A stretch of 41,269 nucleotides of DNA from Acidimicrobiales bacterium (GTDB taxonomy: Bacteria; Actinomycetota; Acidimicrobiia; Acidimicrobiales; Iamiaceae), in the NCBI GenBank assembly GCA_020439505.1, contig JAGQSO010000167.1:1-41269 (forward strand), in the 5' to 3' direction. Shown one piece after another: positions 23,017-31,427 of the stretch. Position 1 is the stretch's first letter, and every line of letters begins with the position of its first letter. A program made the position numbers and the translations under genes. A model generated the notes under the pieces. The model ran no database searches, was not told the origin of the DNA, and worked only from the letters and a program-made list of their open reading frames with translations.

Positions 23017-24348
23017 TCAGGCCACCAGGTTCTCGGGGGAGATGAGTGCGAGGGTGAGGAGGCGTCGGGGGTCGTCACGATGGCGGTCGAGCGCCCGCTC
23101 GGTCCCCGGACTCCAAGCATCGACGCCGAGGAGACGTCCTACTGCGGCGAGCCGTTCAGACGGAGCGACGTCCAGTGACGCCAGGTCGGCCTCGGCGGTG
23201 AGGACGACGGCCGCCGCCAGCCGCATCTGGGCCGATGCGGTCGACAGCCAGGCCCGGTTCGCCGGCCACCCCGAGACGTCGGGGGGAGCGAAAGGTACCT
23301 GCCCGAGAGCGACGAGGAGTCGTTCGGTCCGCTCGGGCAGATGGTGGCGTAGCGCTCTCAACGCACCGACAACCCACTCGACCGGCGTCTTGACCAGCGC
23401 CTGTCTGGTCTCGGGTTCCAAGAAGGCAGGATGAAGGAACATCCGACGGAGCATGGCCGAAATGTCGAGGTCCCGTCGGAACGGCGCGGCCAGCTCCACA
23501 ACCACCGGGTCGTCGGGAGTTGCCGGCCGGCCAACTCGGCTCCACAGACGCGACACCACATGAGCGGCACAGGCCTCGTGGCCTGTCGCGGCGGCGACCA
23601 CGTCGTCGAGGCCGAGCCGTCCGGTGACACCGAGCACGGTCTTGACTCCTGGATCGTGGCGCTGAGGCCGGAACACCCCCTGTCCGGTGGTCCGGTCCAC
23701 CTGCCATCCGGTGAGGGCTCGGGCGGCACCGGCCACGTCCGCCTCTCCGTAGGGGGCCATCGCGTGGGAGTCGTGGCCCCCGGGTGGAGTGTGACCGAGG
23801 GTGAAAAGTTCGAGCAGTTCGCGGGCGAAGTTCTCGTTCGGGGCCCCCGCCCGGTTCTGATGACCGTCGAGCCAGATCAGCATCGCCCCGTCCCGGCTGA
23901 GAGCGTGCACGAGCTCGTCGAACCGGCCGTGGCCTAGGTCGTGCAGGGTGGAATGTTGCATCCACATGAGCTCGGGGTAGCGGACCTTCTCGAGACTGGT
24001 GGAGAAGTGGTCGTGCCACAAGAAGGTGAGCTTCTCGTGCCAGGGTTCGGTCGCCACGACCATCCGGTTGAGCCACCACCGGACCAGCTCACGTTGCTGG
24101 GTCGACAGCGCCTTTTGGGCAGCGTCTCTCACCGCTTCATCGGCGCTCTGAAGGTCGGCCAGGATCCGTGCCGTGTCGAACACCGGTGGCACCACCGACT
24201 CCGCTGGCGGATCGGGGCGCTTCAGCCCTTCGACCACCACCTCGACCGCCGCCTCGTATCCCTCGGCCCCCAAGGCATCAACGTCGTTGGCGGCCAGGCC
24301 GAATCCGGCTCGGCGGGCCAGATGGGCGACATCGGCATGACTGGTCAT
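23017..24348 (-). CDS. DUF1800-family protein
   Basis: This 443-residue protein starts at ATG 24348, preceded by AAAGGGGAG at a good distance; an upstream in-frame start at 24762 would run into the neighbouring gene and add 138 unlike residues. Family landmarks are HLARRAGFG at the N terminus, the WWLNRM segment, KLTFLWHDHFSTS, NENFARELLELFTLG and the late VSGWPANRAWLS. DUF1800 is always or nearly always paired with DUF1501, and the function of the pair is unknown. No obvious signal peptide is present, although its partner has one. It is the first gene of the two-gene operon. Confidence 0.92.
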   Translation of the reverse strand: MTSHADVAHLARRAGFGLAANDVDALGAEGYEAAVEVVVEGLKRPDPPAESVVPPVFDTARILADLQSADEAVRDAAQKALSTQQRELVRWWLNRMVVATEPWHEKLTFLWHDHFSTSLEKVRYPELMWMQHSTLHDLGHGRFDELVHALSRDGAMLIWLDGHQNRAGAPNENFARELLELFTLGHTPPGGHDSHAMAPYGEADVAGAARALTGWQVDRTTGQGVFRPQRHDPGVKTVLGVTGRLGLDDVVAAATGHEACAAHVVSRLWSRVGRPATPDDPVVVELAAPFRRDLDISAMLRRMFLHPAFLEPETRQALVKTPVEWVVGALRALRHHLPERTERLLVALGQVPFAPPDVSGWPANRAWLSTASAQMRLAAAVVLTAEADLASLDVAPSERLAAVGRLLGVDAWSPGTERALDRHRDDPRRLLTLALISPENLVA

Positions 24349-24473
24349 GGCGCTCCCCTTTGCTTCGTTGCCACAACCATCGCACCTGAACCTGTGAATC
24401 AGCTGTGAGGGTGCTGGGAGATTGGCCCTCACCGGCCGCGACCCGGAGGAGCTCGAACCTGTCGGCTCGCACC

Positions 24474-25457
24474 TCAGGGGTGGTGCAGAACCACCTTGCC
24501 CATCTGCTCGCCCGCAGCCAGACGACTCAAGCCCGTCGGGTAGTCCGACAAGGCCATTTCGGAGTCGACGGCAACCTTCAATCCCTGGTCGACCAGCGAC
24601 ATCAGAGCGGAGAACTCCCCGTACCCGCCCATGGTCGAGCCGATCACCTCGTACTGCTTGAAGAACAACCGTGGCAGGTTGAGCTCCACGGTCGGGCCCG
24701 ACGTTCCACCGCACACCACCAGGCGCCCGCCGGGTCGTAGCGCCGCCATCGAGGCTTCCCATGTGGCAGGCCCGACGCTCTCCACCACCACGTCACACGA
24801 AACGGGTAACGACTCACCGGTCTCGAAGGCGGCAATGGCGCCAAGCTCGACGGCCCGGGCGCGCTTTACACGGTCCCGTGACGTCACGAACACCTCCGCC
24901 CCCATGTGGACGGCCAGTGAGAGTGCCGCCATCGACACTCCCCCACCTACGCCGACGATGAGTACCGACTCGCCGGCTCGAAGCCGACCCCGCCGAAGCA
25001 TCCGGTAGGCGGTCAACCCGGCGAGCCCGACTGCGGCGCACTCCGCCCAGGATCGACCCGGGGGTCGGGCCACGACGTTTCGGGCCGGCACCACCAGCAG
25101 TTCGCCGTGTCCACCCCAACGCTGCTCGCCCACGATCTCCAGGCCCGGGTACATGGGTGCGTCGTCACCGTGGCGGACCACGGACTCGAGCGGGCAGACC
25201 GCTGGGTTGACGACAACCTCCTGACCGACGTGTACCCCCTCCACGGCATCACCCACCGACTCGACCACGCCGGCCACGTCACACCCCGGCACATGGGGCA
25301 GACGGGGACGGGGCCTCCCCCGTGTCAGCCACAGGTCCATGTGGTTGAGGGCCGACGCCACCGGCCGGATCCGCACGTCGCCCGCGCCGACCAGCGGGTC
25401 GTCGATCTCCTCGAAGCGGTATTCGCCGGGTGATTCGCGAAGCGTCCAAGCCTGCAT
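24474..25457 (-). CDS. Medium-chain dehydrogenase/reductase (zinc-type alcohol dehydrogenase-like)
   Basis: This 327-residue protein starts at ATG 25457 (MQAWTLRESPGEYRFEE). The N-terminal GroES-like domain has LPHVPGCDVAGVVESVG. The nucleotide-binding motif is VGVGGGVSMAA. The four-cysteine structural zinc loop of classical alcohol dehydrogenases is missing; a single Cys is in NPAVCPLESV. An aspartate (GCD) takes the place of the usual GHE glutamate. It may use NADP and reduce quinones or enals, but this is inference. A -10-like TACGTT lies 8 bases upstream. Repeat copy B lies between this gene and the next one upstream. Confidence 0.86.
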   Translation of the reverse strand: MQAWTLRESPGEYRFEEIDDPLVGAGDVRIRPVASALNHMDLWLTRGRPRPRLPHVPGCDVAGVVESVGDAVEGVHVGQEVVVNPAVCPLESVVRHGDDAPMYPGLEIVGEQRWGGHGELLVVPARNVVARPPGRSWAECAAVGLAGLTAYRMLRRGRLRAGESVLIVGVGGGVSMAALSLAVHMGAEVFVTSRDRVKRARAVELGAIAAFETGESLPVSCDVVVESVGPATWEASMAALRPGGRLVVCGGTSGPTVELNLPRLFFKQYEVIGSTMGGYGEFSALMSLVDQGLKVAVDSEMALSDYPTGLSRLAAGEQMGKVVLHHP

Positions 25458-25465
25458 GGGCCGCG

Positions 25466-25471
25466 AACGTA
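25466..25471 (-). promoter_or_regulatory. -10 hexamer TACGTT of the dehydrogenase gene
   Basis: On the minus strand TACGTT is 8 bases before ATG 25457. It is identical to the -10 of the zinc-ribbon gene at 13462. Confidence 0.35.
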
Positions 25472-25495
25472 CCGCGCCAATGGAGGCGAGCGATA

Positions 25496-25602
25496 AGGCG
25501 AGCCCATAGGCGAGCCGACCCATGAGTACGGCATGGTTTAACCGAGGCGAAGCCTCGGTCTGATTACCCTCGCAGCGATGACGGCTGGAGCTATCCGCTA
25601 GG
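25496..25602. repeat. Dispersed 107-bp intergenic repeat, copy B
   Basis: Partner of copy A at 20398-20504 (8 differences in 107 bp). It carries the same hairpin at 25542-25558. It lies between two minus-strand genes, 14 bases past the stop of the DAGK-like gene, the same situation as copy A. Confidence 0.85.
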
Positions 25603-25616
25603 GCTCTAACGCGCGG

Positions 25617-26228
25617 TCACACCACGCAGATCAGGGCATCGGGCTCCACCGTGACCTCTAGGTGACGGCCCCTCCCGATGCGCACCCCGTCGAGGTGGAT
25701 GTCCAGGTCCGGATCGAGGTCGAACTCCAGGCGCTCGGCCCGCCGCTGGGATATGCCGGGGTGGGGAACGTGAGTACCGGTGATGAGCCGGCCGCGAGCC
25801 TTCCACCTGTCGTCGAGCGAGAGGTTCCCGTCGAAGGAGTCCAGCAAGCCGTCGTTGGGATGGGAACGGGGAGCCACATCCCACCGGCCGATCCACTGGG
25901 CGTTCATCACCGCTACCACCCGCCCCTGCCACCAGCTCCTTCGGGCCACCAGGTGGGCCACGAACCAGTGGGGCTCTCCGTCGACGACGACACGCGCGGC
26001 GTCAACCGGGAGCCGGGTGCCGTCGGGCCCTCGGAGTCGTTCCGGGTCGCCCCTGCCACCCACCGTCGAGCAGAGGTCCCCACCGATCAGCCCGAACTCC
26101 GGCGGGGCAACTCCAGCAAGGCGTGCCGTCTCGACCTCATCGCGCATGTCGGCGTCGCGGGTGACGATCATCCCGTCTGGGGCCAATGGTCCGGCCTGAC
26201 CCCAGGGCTCGTCCTTCTCGATCGTCAC
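25617..26228 (-). CDS. Diacylglycerol-kinase-like C-terminal-lobe protein
   Basis: This 203-residue protein starts at GTG 26228, overlapping the helicase stop by 4 bases (GTGA). Residues about 60-203 follow the C-terminal beta-sandwich of the DAGK/YegS lipid-kinase family: VVAVMNAQWIGRWDVAPRSHPNDGLLD (compare the G-G-x-x-P-x-A-x-x-D-D-G-L pattern), then LITGTHVPHPGIS, IHLDGVRIG and a closing VEPDAL. The N-terminal catalytic lobe with the GGDGT nucleotide loop is absent, so kinase activity is unlikely. Coupling to the helicase gene suggests co-expression. It could be a lipid- or nucleotide-binding remnant; function unknown. Confidence 0.7.
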   Translation of the reverse strand: MTIEKDEPWGQAGPLAPDGMIVTRDADMRDEVETARLAGVAPPEFGLIGGDLCSTVGGRGDPERLRGPDGTRLPVDAARVVVDGEPHWFVAHLVARRSWWQGRVVAVMNAQWIGRWDVAPRSHPNDGLLDSFDGNLSLDDRWKARGRLITGTHVPHPGISQRRAERLEFDLDPDLDIHLDGVRIGRGRHLEVTVEPDALICVV

Positions 26229-28873
26229 TGGTCGCCACCGGAGCCGATATCTCCCTGGCCGATCTCGGCCGAGGAGGCCACGACGCCCCGACGCAACATG
26301 TTGGCAGCTTGGGACGCTACCGATGCGGTTCGTCGCTCGGGAGCTACCGCCTCGATCTGGTGCAGCAGATCGACGAGGTTCTTGATGTTCCGAACAAAAT
26401 CTCCACCCGACACGAGCTCCTCGGACAGCACGGACGCCAGCCCTCCACCGCTTGCCCATGCGTGGACCAGCGGAGCGAGAGTTGGGTCCGGAGGTCGACT
26501 GACGGGCAGCCCGGCGTGGGCTTCATCTCGGTTGAGACGCCGTGCCAGGTCCTCGATACGCACAACTCGGTCCCGCATCACCTTGGAGGGAAACCACGGG
26601 CGCGGCGGGGGTTCTTTGGCCCGGTGCTCATAGGTGAAACATGAAACAACCCCCGCCATCTCAGGGGGCTCCAGACCATCGAGCAGGCCGTCGCACAGGG
26701 CGAGAGCGACGAGAAGGTCGGCCTCGTGGAAAACGCCGCTGAGGACGCGACCGGTATCGGTCAGCGCCCATCCTTCGGCGACCGCCCACCGTTCGAGCAG
26801 TCCGTGAATTCGCTCGAAATGGCGCACCAGATTGCCCGAACGGTCACCGAGTCGCCTGTCGTCCTCGGCCACCTGACTGGCCAACCGCTCACGATCGGCG
26901 GCAGCCGACAGGTGCCGTTGTAGGTCCGGGCACGAAGCAACCGGATGGTCGGCCGAGGGGTCAGTGATCGTCGCCGGCACCGGGCCTGGCCCGTAATCGG
27001 GGCGATTCCCGTGTGAGACGTTCACCTTGCGCAGCTGGGCCGCTACCCGGTGTTGGATCTTGCGGTCCTGAGGATCGAAGGGCTCGGGAAGGCGCAGCTC
27101 GCCCACCACCTCGGGAGCAAGGTCGAACTCGTCCTCGTCGAGAACCTCCACGTGGGCGTCGACATCGACCACCCGAACCCGCACTCCTGCCTTCCGTTGG
27201 GACACCGACAGGACACCTAGGCGATGTCCTCGAAGCGACAAGACGTCGCCGGGTGCGAGCGCCACCAGTGCCGCGGTGAGTTCTGACCGTCCATCGCGTC
27301 GGGCCTGACGCTTGGCCTCGCGCTCGACGCGACGCAGGGACCGGTACTCCTCCACGTCACCCAGCTCGCAGGTCGCGGCAGTCTCGGCCTCGGCCAGCAG
27401 CGCCATCCGGCGGGCCCGACGGTGGTTCATCCGGGCGACGGATCGATCGGTCTGGAACTGGGCGAAGGACTGACCCAGCAACCGGTGGGCATGTTCACGA
27501 TCGTGGCGGCGGATGAAGTTGACCACCATGTTGTAGGTGGGTCTGAAGGCCGACCGGAGAACGAACTCGCGGCTCGCGGCCAGGGCGGCGACCCGGTCGA
27601 AGTTCGACCACGGCGACCACAGGACCAGGGCGTGGCCGACCGGATCGAGCCCCCTCCGCCCCGCTCGCCCGGTCAGCTGGGTGTACTGCGACGGGGTCAG
27701 GTCCTCGTGGGTTTCACCGGTGAACTTGGAGAGCGCTTCGATCACCACCGAGCGGGCCGGCATGTTGATCCCCAACGCGAGGGTCTCGGTGGCGAACACC
27801 ACCTTCACCAGACCGGCCGCGAAGCACTCCTCCACCGCTTCCTTGAACGCCGGGACAAGTCCGGCGTGGTGAGCCGCGACACCGGCCTCCAGCCCGGCCC
27901 GCCAGCGGCCGGCGCCCAGAGCGTCGAGGTCGCCGGGATCGAGGTGGGCGAGGCGGCGGTCGACGATCTCACGGATCCTGCGCTGCTCGGCACGGTCGGT
28001 CAGCTCGAACCCGGCGCCCCGAACTGCCTCGACCGCGTCGTCACAGGCCGAACGGCTGAAGATGAAGTAGATCGTCGGTAGCAACGCCCCGTCGTGCAGG
28101 TGCCTGATCACCTCGGGGCGACGTGGCGTCACCCAGCGGTTACGGGTCCGGTCGCGGTAGCGCAGGTGACGGGGCCCGCCGTTGGGTGCCGGATCGAAGC
28201 GATCGCCGTCGAGGTTCGGACGCCCTCCGACCAGGGTGGGGATCTGGATCAGGCGGTCCACCGACCGTTCGGCCACCAAATAGTGGTTGATCAGTTCGAC
28301 CGGTCGTTGATGCTCCAGCACCGTGTCGGTCGGACCCCGCGCCGAGGCTATCCATCCGGCCAACTCCTCGGCGTTCGACACGGTCGCCGACAGGCAGACG
28401 AAACGCACCGAACTTGGGGTCTGGATGACCACCTCCTCCCAAACCGGGCCCCGGTAGGTGTCCTGTAGGTAGTGGACCTCATCGAGGATCACCCACCGCA
28501 AACCGTCGAGGCCGGGTGACCCGGCGTAGATCATGTTGCGCAGCACCTCGGTGGTCATGACCACCACTGGGGCGTCGGGGTTCACGGCGTTGTCGCCGGT
28601 CAGCAGACCGACCCGGGATGCGCCGTGTGTCGCCCTGAGATCGGCGAACTTCTGGTTGGACAGCGCCTTGATCGGTGTGGTGTAGAAGACCCGACCTCCT
28701 TCGGCCAGAGAGAGCGAGACGGCGTGTTCGGCGACCACGGTCTTGCCGGCGCCGGTCGGCGCGGCCACCAGCACGTTCTCACCGCGCTCCAAGGCCGCGA
28801 TGGCGTCGAGTTGGAAGGGGTCGAGGGGGAAAGGCCTCGGTGACGCCCGTCGGGGGGAGGCACCCTCAGGCAG
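26225..28873 (-). CDS. helY: Ski2-like DEAD/DEAH-box RNA helicase (HelY type)
   Basis: This superfamily 2 helicase of about 882 residues has Walker A APTGAGKT at 38-45, DEVH at 131-134, and the late QLTGRAGRRGLD motif of Ski2/Mtr4 enzymes. A C-terminal helical region ends the protein, as in mycobacterial HelY. The first standard start is TTG 28792, but that would begin just before Walker A and cut off a conserved Q-motif, FPLDPFQLDAI. The frame is open back to CTG 28873, which has a perfect GGAGG 7 bases upstream and overlaps the tatC stop. I therefore place the start at CTG. A role in RNA processing or decay is expected. It is in an operon with tatB-tatC, as in M. tuberculosis. Confidence 0.9.
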   Translation of the reverse strand: MPEGASPRRASPRPFPLDPFQLDAIAALERGENVLVAAPTGAGKTVVAEHAVSLSLAEGGRVFYTTPIKALSNQKFADLRATHGASRVGLLTGDNAVNPDAPVVVMTTEVLRNMIYAGSPGLDGLRWVILDEVHYLQDTYRGPVWEEVVIQTPSSVRFVCLSATVSNAEELAGWIASARGPTDTVLEHQRPVELINHYLVAERSVDRLIQIPTLVGGRPNLDGDRFDPAPNGGPRHLRYRDRTRNRWVTPRRPEVIRHLHDGALLPTIYFIFSRSACDDAVEAVRGAGFELTDRAEQRRIREIVDRRLAHLDPGDLDALGAGRWRAGLEAGVAAHHAGLVPAFKEAVEECFAAGLVKVVFATETLALGINMPARSVVIEALSKFTGETHEDLTPSQYTQLTGRAGRRGLDPVGHALVLWSPWSNFDRVAALAASREFVLRSAFRPTYNMVVNFIRRHDREHAHRLLGQSFAQFQTDRSVARMNHRRARRMALLAEAETAATCELGDVEEYRSLRRVEREAKRQARRDGRSELTAALVALAPGDVLSLRGHRLGVLSVSQRKAGVRVRVVDVDAHVEVLDEDEFDLAPEVVGELRLPEPFDPQDRKIQHRVAAQLRKVNVSHGNRPDYGPGPVPATITDPSADHPVASCPDLQRHLSAAADRERLASQVAEDDRRLGDRSGNLVRHFERIHGLLERWAVAEGWALTDTGRVLSGVFHEADLLVALALCDGLLDGLEPPEMAGVVSCFTYEHRAKEPPPRPWFPSKVMRDRVVRIEDLARRLNRDEAHAGLPVSRPPDPTLAPLVHAWASGGGLASVLSEELVSGGDFVRNIKNLVDLLHQIEAVAPERRTASVASQAANMLRRGVVASSAEIGQGDIGSGGDQ

Positions 28874-29633
28874 CGTTCCGCCTCCGGCGACGCCCGATGA
28901 TGCGGCCGATCAAGATTGAGATCTCATAGAAGATGACCATGGGGATGGCCAGCGCCACCAAGCTGATCGGATCGGCGCTGGGGGTTATCACCGCCGCGGT
29001 CCCGAAGATGATGACCACCGCGAACCGGCGGAACTTCACAAGTTGTTGAGGTTCCACCAGACCGATGATCTGGAGGAACACCACCACGATCGGGAACTGG
29101 AAGCCCACCCCGAACGCCAACATCATGTAGAGGATCAACATGATGTAGCTCTCGGTCGTGTACTGGTAGAGGACGTCGTCCCCACCTACCGACTGAAGGA
29201 ACCCAAGGGCTTGGGGCAGTGTGTAGTAGGCGATGGCTGCGCCCATGGCGAACAACACCGTCGCCGAACCGACGAACGCGCCGGCGTAACGCCTCTCGTT
29301 CTGGTATAGGCCTGGGGCGATGAACGCCCAGATCTGCCACAGCAGGAACGGCATGGCCAGCGCTATTCCCAGGTAGGTGGACATCTTGATCCGGAGCATG
29401 AACTGCTCCAGGGGATCGAAGGAGATGAACTTGTCCGAGACGTTGGGGTCGTCCGCCAGGTCTCGCAGTGGATCCATGAGGATCGACAGAACCGGCTTGT
29501 AGAGGATCCAGCCGGCAACCGCTCCCAGGGCGACCGCCAGCACGCATTTGATCAGACGGCTTCGGAGCTCGACCAGATGCTCCATGAGCGACATGCGCCC
29601 ACCCAGGTCTGACTCGGTCACCGCGCCTGCCAT
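28866..29633 (-). CDS. tatC: Sec-independent protein translocase TatC
   Basis: This 255-residue polytopic membrane protein forms the core receptor of the twin-arginine export system. The N-terminal MSLMEHLVELRSRL motif, the FDPLEQF segment and about six hydrophobic spans are typical. TAAVITPSADPISLVALAIP near the end is the family's late signature. The C terminus is basic (GRRRRNAA). Its last codons contain the GGAGG of the next gene, helY. It follows tatB by 17 bases. Clients include the DUF1501 protein in this window. Confidence 0.95.
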   Translation of the reverse strand: MAGAVTESDLGGRMSLMEHLVELRSRLIKCVLAVALGAVAGWILYKPVLSILMDPLRDLADDPNVSDKFISFDPLEQFMLRIKMSTYLGIALAMPFLLWQIWAFIAPGLYQNERRYAGAFVGSATVLFAMGAAIAYYTLPQALGFLQSVGGDDVLYQYTTESYIMLILYMMLAFGVGFQFPIVVVFLQIIGLVEPQQLVKFRRFAVVIIFGTAAVITPSADPISLVALAIPMVIFYEISILIGRIIGRRRRRNAA

Positions 29634-29650
29634 CGACGAACGGTCTCTGC

Positions 29651-29986
29651 TCAGCCCGCGGCCCGGTCAGCCGACGACGCCGAGCTTGGAGCCGGGTTCG
29701 GTCCGGTGGCCGGCGCGGGAGGTGAGACGGGCGACGGCGTGGAGGCCGGGGACGATGCGGTGCTCGACGAGCCCGATCCGCCGGGCGTGGCCGATCCTCC
29801 GGGAGAGGTGACGTCGATCGAGTTCATGGCGCTGCGCATCTCGGCCTGGAAGCCGTTGGACAGCTTGCGTACCTGGGCCATCACGTTCCCGAAGGTCCGC
29901 ATGGCTTTGGGCAATTGTTCGGGGCCGAGGACCACGAGGGCGACGAGGAGCACCACCATGATCTCGGGGCCGCCCACGTTGAACAT
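29651..29986 (-). CDS. tatB: Twin-arginine translocase subunit TatB (TatA/B family)
   Basis: This 111-residue protein has an N-terminal membrane helix at about residues 5-20 (EIMVVLLVALVVLGPEQLP), a short amphipathic helix (AMRTFGNVMAQVRKLSNGF) and a long Ser/Pro/Ala-rich tail that is surely disordered. The GPEQLP hinge with Glu favours TatB over TatA. The tail of about 50 residues is low-complexity. Its putative -10, TAGGAT, uses the TAG stop of the preceding small gene. Confidence 0.88.
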   Translation of the reverse strand: MFNVGGPEIMVVLLVALVVLGPEQLPKAMRTFGNVMAQVRKLSNGFQAEMRSAMNSIDVTSPGGSATPGGSGSSSTASSPASTPSPVSPPAPATGPNPAPSSASSADRAAG

Positions 29987-29993
29987 GGGCTCG

Positions 29994-29999
29994 ATCCTA
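29994..29999 (-). promoter_or_regulatory. -10 hexamer TAGGAT of tatB, containing the upstream stop codon
   Basis: On the minus strand TAGGAT is 7 bases before the tatB ATG (29986). Its TAG is the stop codon of the 67-residue gene, the same arrangement as at pgsA/manC. Confidence 0.45.
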
Positions 30000-30200
30000 A
30001 CGGCGGGTGATCTGGTCCGAAGATCTCCGCACGTGCCGGGTCTCGACCCGAACCGGGATCAACGCGTTCTCAACCCGGTCCAAGCGGCGAAGCGAGGCGT
30101 CGAGCGCCTCGGACTCATCGGCGAGGCGCCGAGCAACGACCATCGCGACGACCGCGCCACACAACAACACGAAGATCGGAGCGAAGACTGCGACGGCCAT
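29997..30200 (-). CDS. Small single-span membrane protein
   Basis: This 67-residue protein has one hydrophobic helix at about residues 3-22 (VAVFAPIFVLLCGAVVAMVV) followed by a charged helical tail with heptad-like leucines (SEALDASLRRLDRVENAL). It precedes tatB with 10 bases between stop and start. No homologue is recognised. A role linked to Tat is only suggested by position. A -10 (TAGGAT) lies 6 bases before its ATG. Confidence 0.65.
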   Translation of the reverse strand: MAVAVFAPIFVLLCGAVVAMVVARRLADESEALDASLRRLDRVENALIPVRVETRHVRRSSDQITRR

Positions 30201-30206
30201 CGGGTG

Positions 30207-30212
30207 ATCCTA
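30207..30212 (-). promoter_or_regulatory. -10 hexamer TAGGAT of the small membrane protein gene
   Basis: On the minus strand TAGGAT is 6 bases before ATG 30200. It is identical in sequence to the tatB element 213 bases away. Confidence 0.45.
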
Positions 30213-30236
30213 ACTGGAGTTGTCCCGGAAATGGGC

Positions 30237-30572
30237 TCAGCTGACGCCCCGGGTCAGGCTCTCGAGCCGTGACATCCAGTCTTCGGTCTCCAGCAGGGCG
30301 TGGAAGTCCAAAATGTCGTCGTGGGTGATCGGGGCCCCGTGGTGAGACTCCGACAGCTCGGCGGGAAGCGACCAGGTGACCAGGCGCACGCCCGAGGTGA
30401 CCAGCAACTCAACCACCCGCGGCTCGGCCTCCCTCACGCCTCGCTCATGGCAGAGCGGGCAGGCGAAGCAGTACGTACCCGACCCGTCGTTGCGGCACAC
30501 CCGCACGGTCAGGTCACGCGAGGTCATCTCGATGTCTCCGCAGCGATCGCAGCTGGCTCGGATTGTCGCCAT
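30237..30572 (-). CDS. Zinc-ribbon protein of unknown function
   Basis: This 111-residue protein starts at ATG 30572 with a good AGGAGG about 6 bases upstream; an earlier in-frame ATG at 30662 is not supported. Cysteines pair as C8-x2-C11 and C35-x2-C38-x2-C41, enough for one or two zinc sites. The rest is a helical, acidic C-terminal part (DILDFHALLETEDW). No function is recognised. It lies 36 bases before the small membrane protein gene and diverges from the GDPD gene. Confidence 0.78.
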   Translation of the reverse strand: MATIRASCDRCGDIEMTSRDLTVRVCRNDGSGTYCFACPLCHERGVREAEPRVVELLVTSGVRLVTWSLPAELSESHHGAPITHDDILDFHALLETEDWMSRLESLTRGVS

Positions 30573-30680
30573 GGGTTCCTCCTGGAACAGGTCTGGAAGC
30601 GTCATCGGCGCGATTTGGCTACGGGTTGAGCGGGTATTTCGGCTCATTCCAGGAATCACCACGTAGCGTGATATTCGGGC

Positions 30681-31424
30681 ATGATTAGGGCCTTGGGACC
30701 CAAAATTCCGTCACGCCGAGTGCCCCCCATCACCTTCGCCCATCGCGGAGCCCGCGCCCACGCGCCGGAGAACACCTTGGAGGCCTTCAACCTCGGTCTC
30801 CGACTCGGTGCCAGCGGACTGGAGAGCGACGTGTGGCTCACCGCCGACGGGATCCCGGTCCTAGACCATGACGGAGTGGTCGGACGGATCAGACGCAAGC
30901 CGATCTCGTCGGTCAACCGTTCGGACCTACCGAGCTACATCCCGTCCCTGGCCGACCTCTTCAGCGAGCTGGGAACCGGGTTCGACCTTTCGCTGGACAT
31001 CAAGGATCCCGCCGCCGGTGGACCAACAGTTGAGGTTGCACTGGCCGCCGACCCCACCATGGCCGAGCGCCTCTGGCTGTGCCACGACGACCTCGATCTC
31101 CTGTGTTCGTGGCGGTCGGAGAACGCGGCACCCCGGCTGGTCGTATCGACCCGTCTGCGCCGCCTCAAGAGCGGTCCCGAGCGTCTCGCGGCACAGATGC
31201 GCGAGCGCGACATCGACGCCGTGAACTTCCACCACAGCGATTGGTCCGGAGGACTGACCACTCTGTTTCACCGCTTCGGGCGGTTGTCATTCGCCTGGGA
31301 CGCCCAGTTCGACCGGGTGCTCGACGGGCTCTTGCGGATGGGCGTCGACGCCGTCTACAGCGACCACGTGGATCGCATGGCCGATTCTCTGGCCCGACAC
31401 CTGGCCACCCTCACCGAGGACTGA
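30681..31424 (+). CDS. Glycerophosphodiester phosphodiesterase-family protein
   Basis: This 247-residue protein has the GDPD core: HRG at residues 21-23, PENT at 29-32, the metal ligands Glu48 and Asp50 in LESDVW, and LDHDG with His63. The C terminus ends with the typical GVDAVYSDHVDRM segment. It hydrolyses glycerophosphodiesters to glycerol-3-phosphate and an alcohol. No signal peptide, so it is cytoplasmic. It is the only + strand gene between 16.4 and 37 kb and converges on korB with 3 bases between stops. Confidence 0.9.
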   Translation: MIRALGPKIPSRRVPPITFAHRGARAHAPENTLEAFNLGLRLGASGLESDVWLTADGIPVLDHDGVVGRIRRKPISSVNRSDLPSYIPSLADLFSELGTGFDLSLDIKDPAAGGPTVEVALAADPTMAERLWLCHDDLDLLCSWRSENAAPRLVVSTRLRRLKSGPERLAAQMRERDIDAVNFHHSDWSGGLTTLFHRFGRLSFAWDAQFDRVLDGLLRMGVDAVYSDHVDRMADSLARHLATLTED

Positions 31425-31427
31425 CTG

